NCBI GenBank assembly: GCA_027924585.1
Contig: BSBM01000606.1
Coordinates: 13,397,501 to 13,461,500 of the forward strand
Direction of reading: 5' to 3'
Origin: Larix kaempferi
Lineage: Eukaryota > Streptophyta > Pinopsida > Pinales > Pinaceae
Length of the DNA stretch: 64,000 bases
Part shown: piece after piece, positions 1 to 11,997 of the stretch
How the letters are laid out: each line of letters begins with the position of its first letter
Numbering within the stretch: position 1 is the stretch's first letter
Program-made: the position numbers and the translations under genes
Notes under the pieces: model-generated
Database searches by the model: none
What the model saw: only the letters and a program-made list of their open reading frames with translations
Told to the model about the DNA's origin: nothing

Positions 1-1556
1 TCAAAAGCACACACCCAGAGAAACTATAGCCAAGAGCAGACAAATAGAGTGGCTAAGTGAGCTACCAACACTAGAGCCGGTATGTCTCACCTAGGAGAGC
101 CTTGAGACTCCCAAACTATAGCCAGAGGTAACAAAATCAGTTATAGAGACACCTAGGCTTCACTATGTCGACAGGGTCAAGTCCATTGCATGAACACAAC
201 TATGTTTTCCAATCCCTATCTGACTCAGGACACAAACAACATAACCACTGCAAGTACCCTATGCAGTACCTAGGTAAGGCAACTATGTTTACCGCAATAT
301 AACCAATGCTTAGGGGGACAGTCGCAGGTGGGGCCCGTCATATTGGCAGGGTAGCTAAGCCTGAAGCACAAGAAGACAAACCTCCGGTACCCCCACATAC
401 GAACAAATCCTGGATAGATCACCCATGTTCAGCTGGTATCAGAGGGATATCTCCTCAACCAACCTCTCATGACCTCGTGCTTAAATCTGGATTGAGTAGA
501 GCTTTGCTGAGAACACAGATCTATACCATGGATTCCTCCACTCCCTGGTTAGACACCTAATGTTTCGTTCAGTAGTCTTGGATTGTTAACTCACAATGAT
601 CTATTCCAAGACTCTAAACCTATGCTAGTTTGTGTACCCTATAAATAAAATAAGTCTAATCAATTTTATGATTAAGCGTTAATTTTAGTGGCTGTGATTA
701 CTCAAGGGATATGGTTGTGAAACTAGTGATGTGTAGACTCAATAGTATGCAACATCGTCCAATCCTAGACTCATCTATCCAATAAAACAATGTCACTAAT
801 ATGCAAAATCGACCAACAATTCTGAAATAAATATGCAAACTTTTATCTTTTCAATGCACAAGCAGAGCCTAAAATGAAGGCAACAAGCACTCAATGCAAA
901 ATGCAGTACATGGAAATAAAATATTTTTGTATTTTCTCTTATAAATAGAAAGGAAAATGCAAAAAAACTAATGAATATTTTTTGTATTTTTTCAATATAT
1001 ATGGAATGAAAAAATGCAAGCAAAATCCTACTATTCAGTCACTGAAGTGCCGAGAAGATAACTAAGACAACCCAGCAGATCCTAAACAGTAAGACTCAGC
1101 CAAAAGAAAGAGATCAAAAGGAAGAAACCAAGAGGTTAAAACCAAAGATTGGTAAAAAACCAAGAAGGCTCAACCGAGAGAAATGAAGAGATCTGGTCAC
1201 AACCACGGCATGAAACAGTCAAGAAAGAGGCCAACAAAGACTCGGGAATCAACCAAACTCACCCAACAACAACAAATAGCCATAAACCAACAAAAGTCGG
1301 AGTTACACGCTACTATCGAAGGAATACCTGTGGGTACCCGCGAGCAGTAGTGTAAACAAAGGCGGGTACATGCAGGCAGAACTAAGCTAGCCCATGGGTG
1401 AGGAAAAGCAAATGGTCGAATAAAGAGTCCAGAGGCTCAGAAAAAGCAAGTTTTCTACAGTGTATCTTAATGGCCAATCATTGACACAGAGCTTTGATAA
1501 ACAACAACTCTAATTATGGACTAATGCTCAAAATTTTTTCCAAACATGGATGTTTT
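1..1556 (-). other. Leader region of a minus-strand gypsy-type element (no gene recognised)
   Basis: This stretch lies on the internal side of the minus-strand primer binding site at 1557-1573, so it should be the 5' leader of an element running leftward out of the window. I find no gag, protease or polymerase motif on either strand. Short open frames here (for example 796-1023 minus, rich in Phe and Ile) have no recognisable domain and look like chance frames in AT-rich DNA. That it belongs to the element is inferred from position only. Confidence 0.4.
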
Positions 1557-1573
1557 CCCCACCGGAGTCGCCA
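1557..1573 (-). other. Primer binding site, TGGCGACTCC type
   Basis: Read on the minus strand this is TGGCGACTCCGGTGGGG, four bases inside the LTR edge. A TGG-starting segment just after an LTR is the complement of a tRNA 3' CCA end and is where reverse transcription starts. A diverged copy of the same site type occurs at 33206-33222. I do not name the tRNA. Confidence 0.7.
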
Positions 1574-3044
1574 TTTATGTATTGGAGAAAACTCACTATG
1601 GCTTGGGAATACCACAACAGACAGATGAATACCAGAAATCAACTCTTCTCAAAACAATGCTATTATAAATGACAATGTTAAAATAATGGAGAAATGTAAC
1701 CAACCTTGATCCAACATTTGATGTAGATCCCCGTTGGAGCTTTCAATCCACGCACATTCAAGCACTTGTAATCTGCAAATTAGTCTTGACAGCTAATATC
1801 TAACAACTACATGTGATATATAAATGACATTAACATTATCAATAACAATGGTCCATAATATCATAAGCAAATGTAACCCAATGTATAATAAATGAAATTC
1901 ACACCATGAATGGACGAGAATATGAGTATTTCTATTAATGAACAAGAAGAAGTACTAAGTGATACGACCTCTTGCCGGCAACCAATCTGAACCAAGATCT
2001 AGATCAATCCACTTGTGCCTCCACCACTTCAATCCTCCATAAAAGGAAAACTCAAACTACCAAGGAGTTTGGAAGGTGAACATAACTAGTTCACAACTAC
2101 AAGGATCAATGAGTGCAGACTCAAGATAGGGCAAAAATCCACTAGAGTGCCTTTACTCTTCTCTTCTTCCTCCTGTCCATAAGCCATATGTGCTCAATAT
2201 ATAGTCCTCTCAAAGGTAGGTGAAAGGACTCATCGAGATGTTACTTGGGAACATGGAGAGCCAAAGGTCACCCAATGACCGCTTTTTGGGAGTAAAAAGT
2301 AATAAAATAGTGGTTTTTACCATTTTACTTGATACCTGCGGGCTATAGGGATGCAACTCACGGGTACGCATGCTATAGTGATGCAACATGCGGGTAGGAA
2401 CAAAAATAGGATAAACTGGTATCACTGAAGGATGAAAATGGATATGAGTCACTGAAATGGATCCTATGGGCCAAAGAATGATGATGCTCACAGGGTGGAA
2501 GATTTCTGTGTAACAACTGCAAACAAGGGTTACAAACCCTAGAAAATAGAGAGTCTGTCGACCTCTTCTCCCCACCATCTTTGCAAAATCAATGCCCAAG
2601 TTAGTTGTCTCATTGAGTAGTTTGAAATACAGTAGGTGTAGCTAGGGTTTTCACCCTAGCTTGTGCAAATGAGTACCTACTAAGGAGAAGGGCCTCCTTA
2701 GTAGCAGTTCAATAAACAGTAAAAAATGACAGTACAACAAAACAAAATTAAACTAACATGAGCATTGACATAAATAACAAAACATGAAAATATGGTGAAG
2801 ATCTCTCTTTTTGTATTAAGAATTACCTCAGGTGTAGATGTTGGTGAAGCTCTTGTAGCGGTCCATGAGGGTTGCTTCCAAGCTCCAGTGTTGTTCCTTC
2901 TCCTTCTCCAAAGTGTTTTGGAATGGGCCAAAGGGGCACTCAAATGTGAAAGTAGCTCAAAAGGGTGAGCTAGGGTTTCAGGAGTGATTTTGGCAGCATA
3001 AGGATGGGGAAGATTGTGGATGTGAAATAGGGAGCCTCCATCAC

Positions 3045-3054
3045 CTATTTATAG
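3045..3054 (-). promoter_or_regulatory. TATA box of the left LTR
   Basis: The minus strand reads CTATAAATAG about 335 bases into the LTR, the normal place for the U3 promoter. No transcription start can be seen directly. Confidence 0.55.
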
Positions 3055-3229
3055 GTTTTTAGTGGTGGAGTGCTGACCCATGGTTTTGGGCACCATATAA
3101 TTTAGGTCAGCTGTATAGGGTTTTTGCTTCATTTTTTGCTTCTTTTTCCTCTTTTTTGTATTTTTTATTCCCTTTTTAGAGGGTTTTTGCTATTTTTGGA
3201 GGAATTTACATTATTTTGGGGAAAAAAGG

Positions 3230-3311
3230 GGTTTTTTGGCCTTTTGGAGGCTTTTTTAATGGTTTTTTGGCCTTTTGGAGGCTTTTTAATGGTTTTTCAA
3301 GGTTTTGGAGA
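3230..3311. repeat. About 30 bp tandem repeat in LTR U3
   Basis: A unit of 30-31 bases containing GGCCTTTTGGAGGC occurs twice in tandem (3230-3260, 3261-3290), followed by a degenerate partial third. It lies upstream of the minus-strand TATA box, so it could be a promoter-proximal repeat, but slippage in a T-rich tract is enough to explain it. Confidence 0.7.
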
Positions 3312-3389
3312 CAAATATGGTAGGAAATATGGACAAATGAGTCATGTAATGAGGGATATGAGGTAGTGAGCACTTTTTGGGTGTTAACA

Positions 3390-6098
3390 GTAGGGTTTAA
3401 CACATTAACCAAAAACCTTCACGTGAATTCCTGCCACGAAGGATGCCAACGAGCATTCCACTCAGTTCACATTTAATAAACTTTAAATGCCATAGCTACC
3501 GGTTACGGGTGCCTGTCAACACATTATCCACCGAGATTTTATTATATGGTCTTCAACGTGTTTAAAACATTACATATGGCTATTGACTATAACCATAGTA
3601 TATAGTGTATATGTATAACGTTTCCGAGAGTCATACTATGCATAGCTGTTGGGCATGGCCCAAGTGGGTACCAATTTTGTTGAAACACAATTTTGATCTG
3701 TGCAGTAGAAAAGATCAATATTGGTAAGTGTGCAGCTTGCTGGGCATATTTAGTTGTGCAGCCATGCTGATGCACAGGACCCGGGCAGCAGCAATTTTTG
3801 GTAAGAAGATATAAGAAAAGATCGGGAGAGGAAGCGACCTAATTTTGGTAAAGAGCCAGACGAAGGAAGGAGAAAGCAACCTGTTTGGAATAGTGGCAGG
3901 AAGCAGTTGAGAAGCTAGGATACTATGTTTACAGAGACAGGCAGGCAGAAGAGGTAGAAAGAGACAAGCCATGATGCAGTTGCAACTATTTGAGGACTGC
4001 GGCTGTCAGAGGAGAATGCGAGCCACGAGTGGCCCTGTAGGACGGCCTGAAGTAGGTGGAGTAAGCTGTTGACAGTGACAGTCAGGATGGCAGTTAGCCA
4101 TGCCATGTTTTGGAAACATAAGGATTTTTTCTTGTGAATTGTAAAGACATGACCTACAGGCATGATCTATAAATAAGGCAATTTTGTATAGGGAAGGGTT
4201 ACTCTTCATTTTGGAATATTATTATTAGAATTTTTAGCAAAAACCATTGTAAAAGCTCTGTAGCTATGTGCGCAAAGACCTATCTGAGAGAGAAGAGAGT
4301 CTACAACTGAGTGTGCAGACCAAGAACAGTTGTACCCTTCCCAAAAAGATCAATATTAACAATCATTATTGTGCACGTAGACTCCATCCAGGGGGTGAAC
4401 CACATTAAATCTTGTGTAGTGAGATTGTCTATATGTTTGTGCTTTGTTCTATCTGTTTTCTTACTGTGTATGTTTGAACTCTCAATTATCAGTTGGTTGG
4501 TTAATGCTTTTATATGTATTCGCCATAGGAGGAGAACATGGATAATATGTTAAGTGTTTCACGAACGGATTATTGATGAATGTGAGATGTTCTAAGTAAG
4601 TGAATATATCAGTCGTAGATAGACATCTATGCAAGTAATGAATGGTTATGTAATTATGTTAATGGGTAATATTGGAAGGGCGCGGGACTGATAGTTGGTT
4701 TGATTACACCAAGTATAAGGTTAAATAATCATTGGTAGTAATTAAAGGAGTAAGTACCTAGTAAATCCTTAACACGATTGTTGTCGAAGTGGAGGTGCAT
4801 AAGTCTATTGTACTGTTCCATCGAACGAGTAAGGTCGATCCGTGCGATCCGTGGATGTGCTGGGTGCACAGCTTGCTAGTTGAGGAAGTATCGACCCGCG
4901 ACGAGGATAGTCGTCGCGTGGCCCTCAGTCGCAACCCAAGCCCATAGCGTGATGCACCATGGTTTTTCCCCGTCAATTCATCACCTCGCTGTAGAAACAT
5001 GATTCTGCAACACCCCCATAACTTCGCCTCAGGTGAGACCTCGACCTTGCCGCAGTTTGTTGCCAAAAGGGATGGTGAAAAGGGGTTTTGTTGGTTAAAT
5101 ATAAAACCACAAAGAACCTGGTTCTATATTGGAAAACCTCTAGATGAGTTACTTATGCCAACAATAGCATATTAGGGCTATGTCGGTTATAGGTAAAACA
5201 TTTAGAAATAGTATCGATGCATATAGCTTATGACTTCTAGTAAGAGCATATATGCATATAATTATAAATAGTTCGAACACTTATGTTAGCGCTAGTATAA
5301 AACCTTTAGTGTAAGGTTTGACCTTGTATAAAAAGTTATAGTGAATGTTAAAAATATATTAATCCATGACTTAATATAAATGAATTAAAATGGAATAAAC
5401 ATGATCTTGATCATGAAGCTCAAACGCTATGGAAAAGCAAATAATTCTACAAAACATTAATAAATTCGTAATTTTCCTTTCAAACTATATAAAGATGTGG
5501 GAAACATTATGAACCTTTAAAATCGATGATCGAAACTAGGGTAGATCTCACCCTTGAATAAGTCAAGTTCTCTATATTTTTAATATCAAAGGCTAATTGG
5601 AGTTTAAAACAAGTCCTTTTTCATACACTGTTAATGCTTGGGAAGAAGTATCACTCTTACCTATAATCTGCGACAGAAGTTCAAGAGTGTTAGTTAAATA
5701 GCTAAGTAAGCCTCGGGGTGCCCATAGGACCCCTTCATCATCAAGAAAACAAATAGTTAGTACTTATAAATAAAACAGTACCATAGCCAATCTACGATGT
5801 TTATACTTTTAAAGAAGCAACCATCTTTAATTAAAAACAAAAATGAGGTTAATACATCCAGGAGTAATGACAAACATGCTTTTATCCAAATGCAAGCAGA
5901 AAAGACATTATGACAAACATACTTGTACTTGACATAACATGTTTTTTTAACTTTGACGACAAATTAAAGAAGGTGTCATCCTAATACAAAGTAGGCTGTC
6001 ATTTAATTAAGCAAATCATCATTTATTATATTTCCGCATAACGAATATAAGCATTTATTTCTACATTGAAAAATTTAAAATTTTGTGAATTTTTGGGT
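3390..6098. other. Unassigned AT-rich DNA with a possible copia LTR relic
   Basis: No coding domain is recognisable. The segment 4360-4490 resembles the U5 end of copia LTRs: a GGGTGAACCACATTAAATC-type motif, then a T-rich tract. With a TGTTGAAACAC start near 3677 this could be a solo or truncated LTR of about 0.8 kb in plus orientation. Neither edge has a convincing target duplication. The frame at 4758-5066 (minus) matches nothing I know. The remainder, 5070-6098, shows nothing. Confidence 0.3.
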
Positions 6099-7607
6099 TG
6101 TTACTCATGCTATGTGTTATTTCAATACAGACGTGATAATTGCAAGTTCCAAACCATAATATTTCAATCATGGCAATTCATTATGCTTAGTCATTTCTGG
6201 AATCTTTATTGTTTTCTTTTAAATAGAAACGTCAACATGAGCAATTTGTTGGTCGTCATATTGCAATAGAAAAGTCTTGTTAGTTAAATTTCAGAAGTTT
6301 TCCTTCTAACAGTTACATACTGTGAGCAAGATGCAGAGAAGTCACAAATATTTGGTCATATTTTGTGAAGAGAAAGAACTTCGTCCTCTCCTATACCAAG
6401 AACCCGTGTCTCCACCTTTTGATGCAGGTGTTCCGGATTAAAGCAGTGATAGTGAAGAAGAGGACTCTGAGATTCAATCCATGTGCATACAGCTCCCTCA
6501 GAGGAAGAGAAGGAAGATCATTGGAAAAACAGTTGATCAAGACGATGCCATTATCCAGGATTTTATAATTAATGAAGTACCTGTTACTCCACCAATCCCT
6601 TTGAAAGAGGGGCAAGTGGCCAACTTTTCAGTTTTCGAGGACATTGTTGATCATCATGAATCTTCTAAGAAGGATCTTTTGGTTCCCTTTTCATTTTTCG
6701 CAGATAGCTAGTAGAATGTTGTTATCTTCCACAGTTCACTATGGGATGTTTCTTGAATGTATGTGATGAAATATTATGGGAATTCTATGAAATGCTTAGT
6801 ATTAATCGCTCTTGGAGATGATTTAGAAATGGAACTTGATTTTGTAATCCCTATTTTACGGGAACCTTATCCTTTTACAACAATTTTGTAATTATTATTT
6901 AAAGGGTAGAGGTCTCATGGGGTAGGGGGGAGAAAATCACCTTAATTATTGAATGAATACTATCTAACTTTTGCAATCAATCATCAATGCATTGATCTGT
7001 GATTTATATTTCTCTTAACTCATGGTCTATGTACCTTTATGTTTTAATTGAATTTATTTAATTAAAACATTTATCTATTTCTACAAATGATTAACATAAA
7101 TTAATAATTCATGTTAATTTTTCAATTAGCATAAGAGCTACAGGATAATCTTGCATGCACCTAATCTTTAAACTATTATCAGTTATTTTTCATTGCCTGA
7201 TTGTATTTTGAAGTAATAATAAGAGATCCAATTTTACATTTATGTTAAGTTGGTGAGATGAATTATTAAAACTCAAACCAAGTTATCTTGCACACAATTA
7301 AAACACTTCCCTTAGATCAAATCTCATTTAGTTTAGATTTCCCTTAAGATAGATTTGTTCTAGGTTTGGATCCACTTTAGAGTTAGGACACTTTGGTTTT
7401 CCCTCATAGGAAGACTGACCCTTCCAGGGTCGAACCCCATAAGTGCTAGTGGAGGCCTTTGTATCCATGGGAGTTAACTACACCATACAGGCTAGGGATA
7501 GAATTGCTCTTGCGTAGAGTCTTTTGAAGCCTTTCAGTCTGGTTTTTCACCCTCTGTTGCTAGCCTTGGAATCCATTCCAGCAACCTGTAACCTCGGGGA
7601 TTCAACA
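6099..7607 (+). repeat. 5' LTR of the Tat-like element (LTR copy 1)
   Basis: It starts TGTTAC and ends GATTCAACA, two bases before the primer site. From GTTATTTCAATAC onward it aligns with 24846-26492 through most of its length, and its 3' 770 bases or so also align with 29075-29990. The start is the point where similarity to LTR copy 2 begins. A deletion of more distal U3 sequence here cannot be excluded. It contains a coding-like segment (6361-6711). Confidence 0.65.
6361..6711 (+). pseudogene. Coding-like segment inside LTR copy 1, acidic Ser/Glu-rich
   Basis: One frame of 117 codons has a single internal stop (TAA near 6449) and ends in TAGTAG. It encodes an acidic Ser/Asp/Glu stretch, a basic RKRRK patch and a tail containing FSVFEDIVDHHESS. 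The same frame, equally long, occurs at 25109-25459 in LTR copy 2 with two or three extra stops. I recognise no family. It could be the end of an accessory protein absorbed into the LTR, or the 3' end of an internal gene if the true LTR starts later. Confidence 0.4.
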
Positions 7608-7609
7608 TA

Positions 7610-7626
7610 TGGCGCTAGAAGGAGGG
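7610..7626 (+). other. Primer binding site TGGCGCTAGAAGGAGGG
   Basis: It lies two bases after the CAACA end of LTR copy 1. It has the TGG start required of a tRNA-primed site, and similar GGCGCTAGAAGGAGG sequences are familiar next to LTRs of Tat-type plant elements. It fixes this LTR as the 5' one. LTR copies 2 and 3 are not followed by such a site. Confidence 0.75.
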
Positions 7627-7651
7627 TCAATTGCAAATTATACCTAAATAG

Positions 7652-9530
7652 AACATCAGTAGACCTAGTCCAACAAGAATACCGATTGTCATACGTAGTC
7701 ACACGCATGCATCAACCTCTGCAGAACAACTGGTGCAAGATCCAACCGTCATTCCTACCACTCCTATGATAGACCACGAAACTAGGAGGGCCAATATTGT
7801 TTTTGTATCACCCACTAGGGGACCCCTGACACTCAAACAATTACTTAAAGGTTCTTTTGATAGTGTTTCTAGGTTACAACAAAGAATCGTTGAAGAGTGT
7901 AATATTGGATTAGCAACAATTAAACATCACCAGAACACAGATCCACAAGCTAATAATTTAGATAATCAAAATTCAGGTGACCAAAATCCTGAACAACATA
8001 ATTCACCTCGCCACAATCTGCTCCCCGATTTCAACCTTGACACATTATTCGAAGAAATAGAACTAGATCAACCAAACGTTGCCACAGGTGGACCACCACC
8101 GACCCCTCCTTCGTCTTCATCATCCCCATCCGACCCATCATCTGGAAGTGAGTCAGACTCCATTTCATCTTCAGAAGACATACCCATGGAAGAAGGTGTA
8201 AACAGACCCTAGCTAGACCAGGATGTTGTGTTTATAGCTGGATAACAACACAGACTTCCTAAGAACCTTGAAAAGTGGCTCTCTAAGTTTGATCCTGATG
8301 AAAAATCATATGCCCTTGATCATATTAAAACTTTTATGCAGGCCATCGGACTTAGGAATGTCATTCATGAGGATGTAGTTTGTAGGTTGTTTCCTTACAC
8401 CTTCCAAGGGAAAGCATCCACCTGGTACTTTTCCCTAGAATCTAGATCCATCTCTTCATGGGATGACTTCAAAAAAATGTTCATTTAGAAATTTGGAGAT
8501 GATAAGACTCCAGAAGACTTGCTTATAGACTTGTCCTCGAGAAAAATCAGAGGCAAGGAAAGAGTTAAATATTACAATCAAAGGTTTTCATATTTGAAAA
8601 ATAGAATCCCTGCTATTGTTCTTCCTGCAGAAGAACTGTTGGTTTCTTATTATGTTAAAGGTTTACCAGTTCCCATTGCTATGTGGGTAAAAATACCACG
8701 AAAAGAAAACTTGCAAGAATCCTTTGCTGAGGCTATCAAGGTTGAAAAAGATATATTATGTTTGAAATATCATCCTGATGTTACATCAGATCAACCTTCA
8801 ACCTCCAAAAGAAAGCATGAAAATCCTCCAAAAACCACAGTGCAAAACAAGGACCCATTTGAGATGAATGATATGAAGAAGTTCCTCTAGAATATCTCAA
8901 ATGAAATGGTAGACCTGAAGAAAGGAAACACAAAAAACCAGAATAATAACAGGGGATTCAACAGAAAACCTTTCAGAAGACCTTACCAACCTCCAAAAAA
9001 CCAATTCCCACCTAATCCTGATGAAGGATTGAGTTCTAAAGAAATTATTTCTATTTTTAAGGCTTTGGTTTTAGAATCACATAATTCTTCTAATCAGCAA
9101 GATGAAAACCCACAAGAGAATCAAGATCCTGAACCACCAGATGAAGTAGAAGATCAACAGATAAACACAATTATCTTCTGTTTAGAAATTCCCATGGCTG
9201 AGGAGGAAGATGAGCCTGAGGTTGTCTTCAATGTCCAGCATCCCTATAATACAAGGAGTAGAGGACAGCCCACACAAGAAGCTTCCACTTCAGCACCCAC
9301 ACCAAATAGAGCTAAAGCACCAGCACATAAGGACACTCTTATTCCTAAAAGAGAATACAGTCTCATTGAGGACTTGAAAAGAGTAAAAGCCAATATCTCT
9401 CTTTTTGAACTTCTGAAAATCCCTCCAATGAGAGACAGTCTTCCCAAAAGCATGATTGTCAACAAGGCTAGGGACGCTCAGAACAACAATCTAGAGACAT
9501 ACTCTAAACCTGGAAATCAGACACCAGGTA
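7652..9530 (+). pseudogene. gag region of the Tat-like element, stop-disrupted
   Basis: One reading frame runs from 7652 through the protease and RNase H without a frameshift, but is cut by in-frame stops near 8210, 8243, 8486 and 8888. Residues encoded around 8250-8800 have the retrotransposon gag fold signature (LEKWLSKFDPDEKSYALD, later TWYFSLESRS and an ERVKYYNQRF-like helix). The product would be the nucleocapsid precursor of the particle. Both sides are low-complexity: Pro/Ser/Glu-rich before, Asn/Lys/Pro-rich after (8906-9250). No zinc knuckle is visible. No ATG is present at the start of the open frame, so the true start is lost or upstream. Confidence 0.75.
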
Positions 9531-9868
9531 GCAAGAAAACACCTCCTTTCTTGCTCACTTTTAAAGTCTTCAATAGAAATATCCATAATTTTATGATAGA
9601 TTCAGGGGCTTCATCAAATGTGATGCCTCTATCTATCTATAAAAATTTAAATGCCTCTTGGGAGCCATGTTCTACTCAAATTGTCCAACTGGATAGATCC
9701 AAAGTTAAGGTAGTGGGAGAACTGAAAAATTTCCTATTAACATTATCTACTGACCCCAGAATCCACCAGACTGTGGATATTATTGTGGCTGACATCCCAG
9801 AAATGTATGGAATGTGGTTGAGCATAGTTTGGTCAAAGAATCTCAAAGGCTACTTTGCTACTTACTAG
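9531..9868 (+). pseudogene. Retroviral-type aspartic protease of the Tat-like element
   Basis: In frame with gag. The catalytic motif reads MIDSGASSNVMPLSIYKNL (9591-9650), the usual D-S/T-G-A of retropepsins, followed by the flap region and the hydrophobic stretch VDIIVADIPEMYG typical of gypsy proteases. It would cleave the polyprotein. The family usually continues with an LGR/LLGR-like segment; here that is replaced by MWLSIVWSKNLKGYFATY and a TAG at 9866. The active-site Asp is intact, but the polyprotein is broken upstream and downstream. Confidence 0.8.
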
Positions 9869-10063
9869 TCTCACTTATGTCTTCCCTACAATGGAAGACC
9901 AAATAGAATTAAGATCAGCAAGGAACCTTATATGAAACAAATTATTACAGATTTGAATGATCCTAGTGAGCCTGCTGTATATTTCAGCTCCCATGTGGAA
10001 CACTACACTTTTGATACATTTTTGGGGGATCTTCCTGTGGATTTGTCACCAGCTAAGAACTTA

Positions 10064-10525
10064 TAGACTCAATCTCAAATGGTCAATCTTACTTATGTTC
10101 CATTCTTAGGTACGGTTTTACATAATGTATATAATGTAAATACAAAATTTAGGTTAGATTTGAATGCATGGACTCTATTTTTTTATGGCTCTAGATCTAA
10201 AGATGGATATGGTGCAGGTTGTGTCTTGATTGATCCAAAAAGAACCAAAACTATGATTTCCTGCAGACTTGAGTTTGAATGCACCAACAACACAGTTGAG
10301 TATGAGGCCTTGGTCCAAGGACTCAGGAAGGCAGATGACATGGGTTCCCAAGTAATTGAATGCTATGGAGATTCTGAGATTATAGTAAAACAAGTGAGAA
10401 ACAAAATCCATTGTTTGTCTCCTCGTTTGGTTAACTATCAAAAATTGGTAAGAGATATCACTAACTCTTTTTTCTGCATTTAACATTAATTCAGTCCCCA
10501 GATCACATACTTTTGATGCAAATTT
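10064..10525 (+). pseudogene. Extra RNase H domain (archaeal-type position) between protease and RT, interrupted
   Basis: In the same frame as gag and protease, residues from 10160 onward fit an RNase H: LFFYGSRSKDGYGAG, then TNNTVEYEALVQGL, then IECYGDSEIIVKQV. The family has D-E-D here. The first Asp (FDGS in relatives) is Tyr, while Glu and the second Asp are present. A one-base insertion in a T run near 10472 shifts the frame. The copia element then interrupts the domain at 10526, and the frame resumes at 17895. A separate RNase H besides the one after RT is a Tat/Ogre trait. Its place before RT is visible directly. Confidence 0.75.
10521..10525. repeat. Target-site duplication AATTT, left copy
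   Basis: AATTT directly precedes the copia LTR at 10526 and is repeated at 17890-17894 directly after the other LTR. Removing the copia and one AATTT joins the flanking gypsy codons in one frame. Confidence 0.95.
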
Positions 10526-11132
10526 TGTTAAATTTTCAGAATTTACTTCAATCTGATCTAGGATCTTAACTGAGAGAACAACATGTACAGCATATCTACA
10601 GCATATCAATCATGGAGACAATAATGCAAGCACACAAGAGACACAAAGATTTACTTGGGGAAAACCATAAAGGTGAAAAACCCCAATAACTTCCTCAGAG
10701 ATAGATAGAGGAACGATACAACCAACCATAAGAGATAGACACAACCTAGCAGCAGATCCTCCTCCTCCATAAGTGCGCCACTCCTCCTTGAGTGCATGAG
10801 AGAGAAGTGAGTGAGCAAATAGAGTGCCTCCCGCACTCTATTTATACTTGACTTGACTTGCCTTTTTACCTAACTCATGTAGGCTCGAACTTAACCACAT
10901 AATATAATGCTGACTGGGCTGACCCCCAATAGGGTGGTCTAATAACCCTTTGACCCACATGACTTATACAGGGCCGACCCCCAAACAAGGTGGTCTAATA
11001 ACCCATCAAGTATAAGTTACGACACTTACAATATAAATGACGACACTTCCTTATAGAGGAATAATACCATCTCTATAGGAATACAATATACATATATGTG
11101 AAATACATTCTGAAGTTACATATACATCAACA
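10526..11132 (-). repeat. 3' LTR of the copia element (607 bp)
   Basis: The plus strand begins TGTTAAATTTT and ends ACATCAACA. It is collinear with 17239-17889 except that it lacks one 44 bp GACCCCCAATAGGGTGG-type repeat unit. TATAAATAG on the minus strand (10838-10846) is the promoter box. Confidence 0.95.
10838..10846 (-). promoter_or_regulatory. TATA box in the copia 3' LTR
   Basis: The minus strand reads TATAAATAG. The same box with the same neighbours is found at 17551-17559 and 53248-53256 in the other LTRs of this family. Confidence 0.7.
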
Positions 11133-11144
11133 CTCCCTCTTAAC
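11133..11144 (-). other. Polypurine tract of the copia element
   Basis: The minus strand reads GTTAAGAGGGAG directly before the 3' LTR, the primer for plus-strand DNA synthesis. The counterpart at 53590-53601 is GTTAAGAGAGAG. Confidence 0.85.
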
Positions 11145-11379
11145 TAGGAAGGTATTTCTCAGCACAGTTCTTCTAGCACAAGTCATCTTCTCTGGATCAT
11201 CGTCACTGGATAATTGTCATTGAGTCATCATCATCGTCACTGCTGCTACTATCTCAATCAATCTCTGAATCTACTCGTCATAGGAAGTTCTACAGAGCCA
11301 GTCCTTTTTCATACTGGATGTAGGCCCACCACCTGCAGGTCTTCATCATCACTGGCCATACTGTGGAATCCTCAGGACT

Positions 11380-11995
11380 TATTACGTGCGTCACAAAACC
11401 TCGAAAGAGCATCCCAGGCTGTTACGAGCACACAACTCTACCTATAGGATCTCCCAGGGCAACGAATTACATGTGACCTCACCACAAAAAATTGCAAGAG
11501 CATCTCAGGATGTTACGGGTACACAACTCCGACCTGAAATCTCCCAGGGCGCTATTACATGTGGTCCACCACAAAACCTCGCAAGAGCATCTCAGGATGT
11601 TACAGGTACACAACTCTGACCTGAAATCTCCCAGGGCGCTATTACATGTGGTCATGGCAAAACCTCGAAAGAGCATCCCAGGACTGATTACGGGCACATA
11701 GCCCAACCTATCGGATCTCCCAGGGCGCTATTACATGCCATAGGACAAAACCTCGCAAGAGCATCTACCAGATATCCCAGGGCACTATTACATGCCATAG
11801 GCAAAACCTCGAAAGACTATCTGCAGATCTCCCAGGGCGTTATTGCATGTCCTCCCAGAGAAAAACCTCGAAAGAGCATTTGCTAGATGTCCCAGGGCAC
11901 CGATATTACATGCCATAGGAAAAACCTCGAAAGACCATCTGCAAATCTCCCAGAGTGCTATTACATGCTCATCTGCACAACCTGATCCACGGCCA
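11380..11995. repeat. Imperfect tandem array in the copia 3' UTR, 55-90 bp units
   Basis: Units share AAAACCTCG(A/C)AAGAGCATC and CTCCCAGGGCGCTATTACATG. CTCCCAGGGC anchors fall at 11451, 11541, 11628 and 11717, then about every 55-60 bases to 11950. The array lies between the RNase H stop and the polypurine tract. The counterpart at about 53860-54360 has different, longer units (CCTTAAAAGAGTGTCTTGCC and related). Open frames across it (11386-11619, 11479-11706) follow the repeat and are not genes. Confidence 0.85.
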
Positions 11996-11997
11996 TA

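Larger units (their letters stand above)
1578..3389 (-). repeat. 5' LTR of a minus-strand Ty3/gypsy-like element
   Basis: On the minus strand the segment opens with TGTTAACACCC (at 3389) and closes with CCAATACA (at 1578), followed by the primer site. A TATA box on the same strand (3045-3054) and a U3 tandem repeat (3230-3311) fit an LTR of about 1.8 kb. The partner LTR lies beyond the left edge, so ends and target duplication cannot be confirmed. An alternative right edge is the TTTAACA ending at 3402. Open frames inside are incidental. Confidence 0.6.

Noticed and set aside
4758-5066. 102-codon minus ORF as a possible host gene
   Set aside because: No domain, no homologous motif and no intron or promoter context. 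Length is within chance expectation for a relatively GC-rich patch.
7733-7735. Start codon for gag at 7733
   Set aside because: The triplet there is GTG, not ATG, and the same frame is open upstream to 7652. A plant gag would not be expected to start at GTG.
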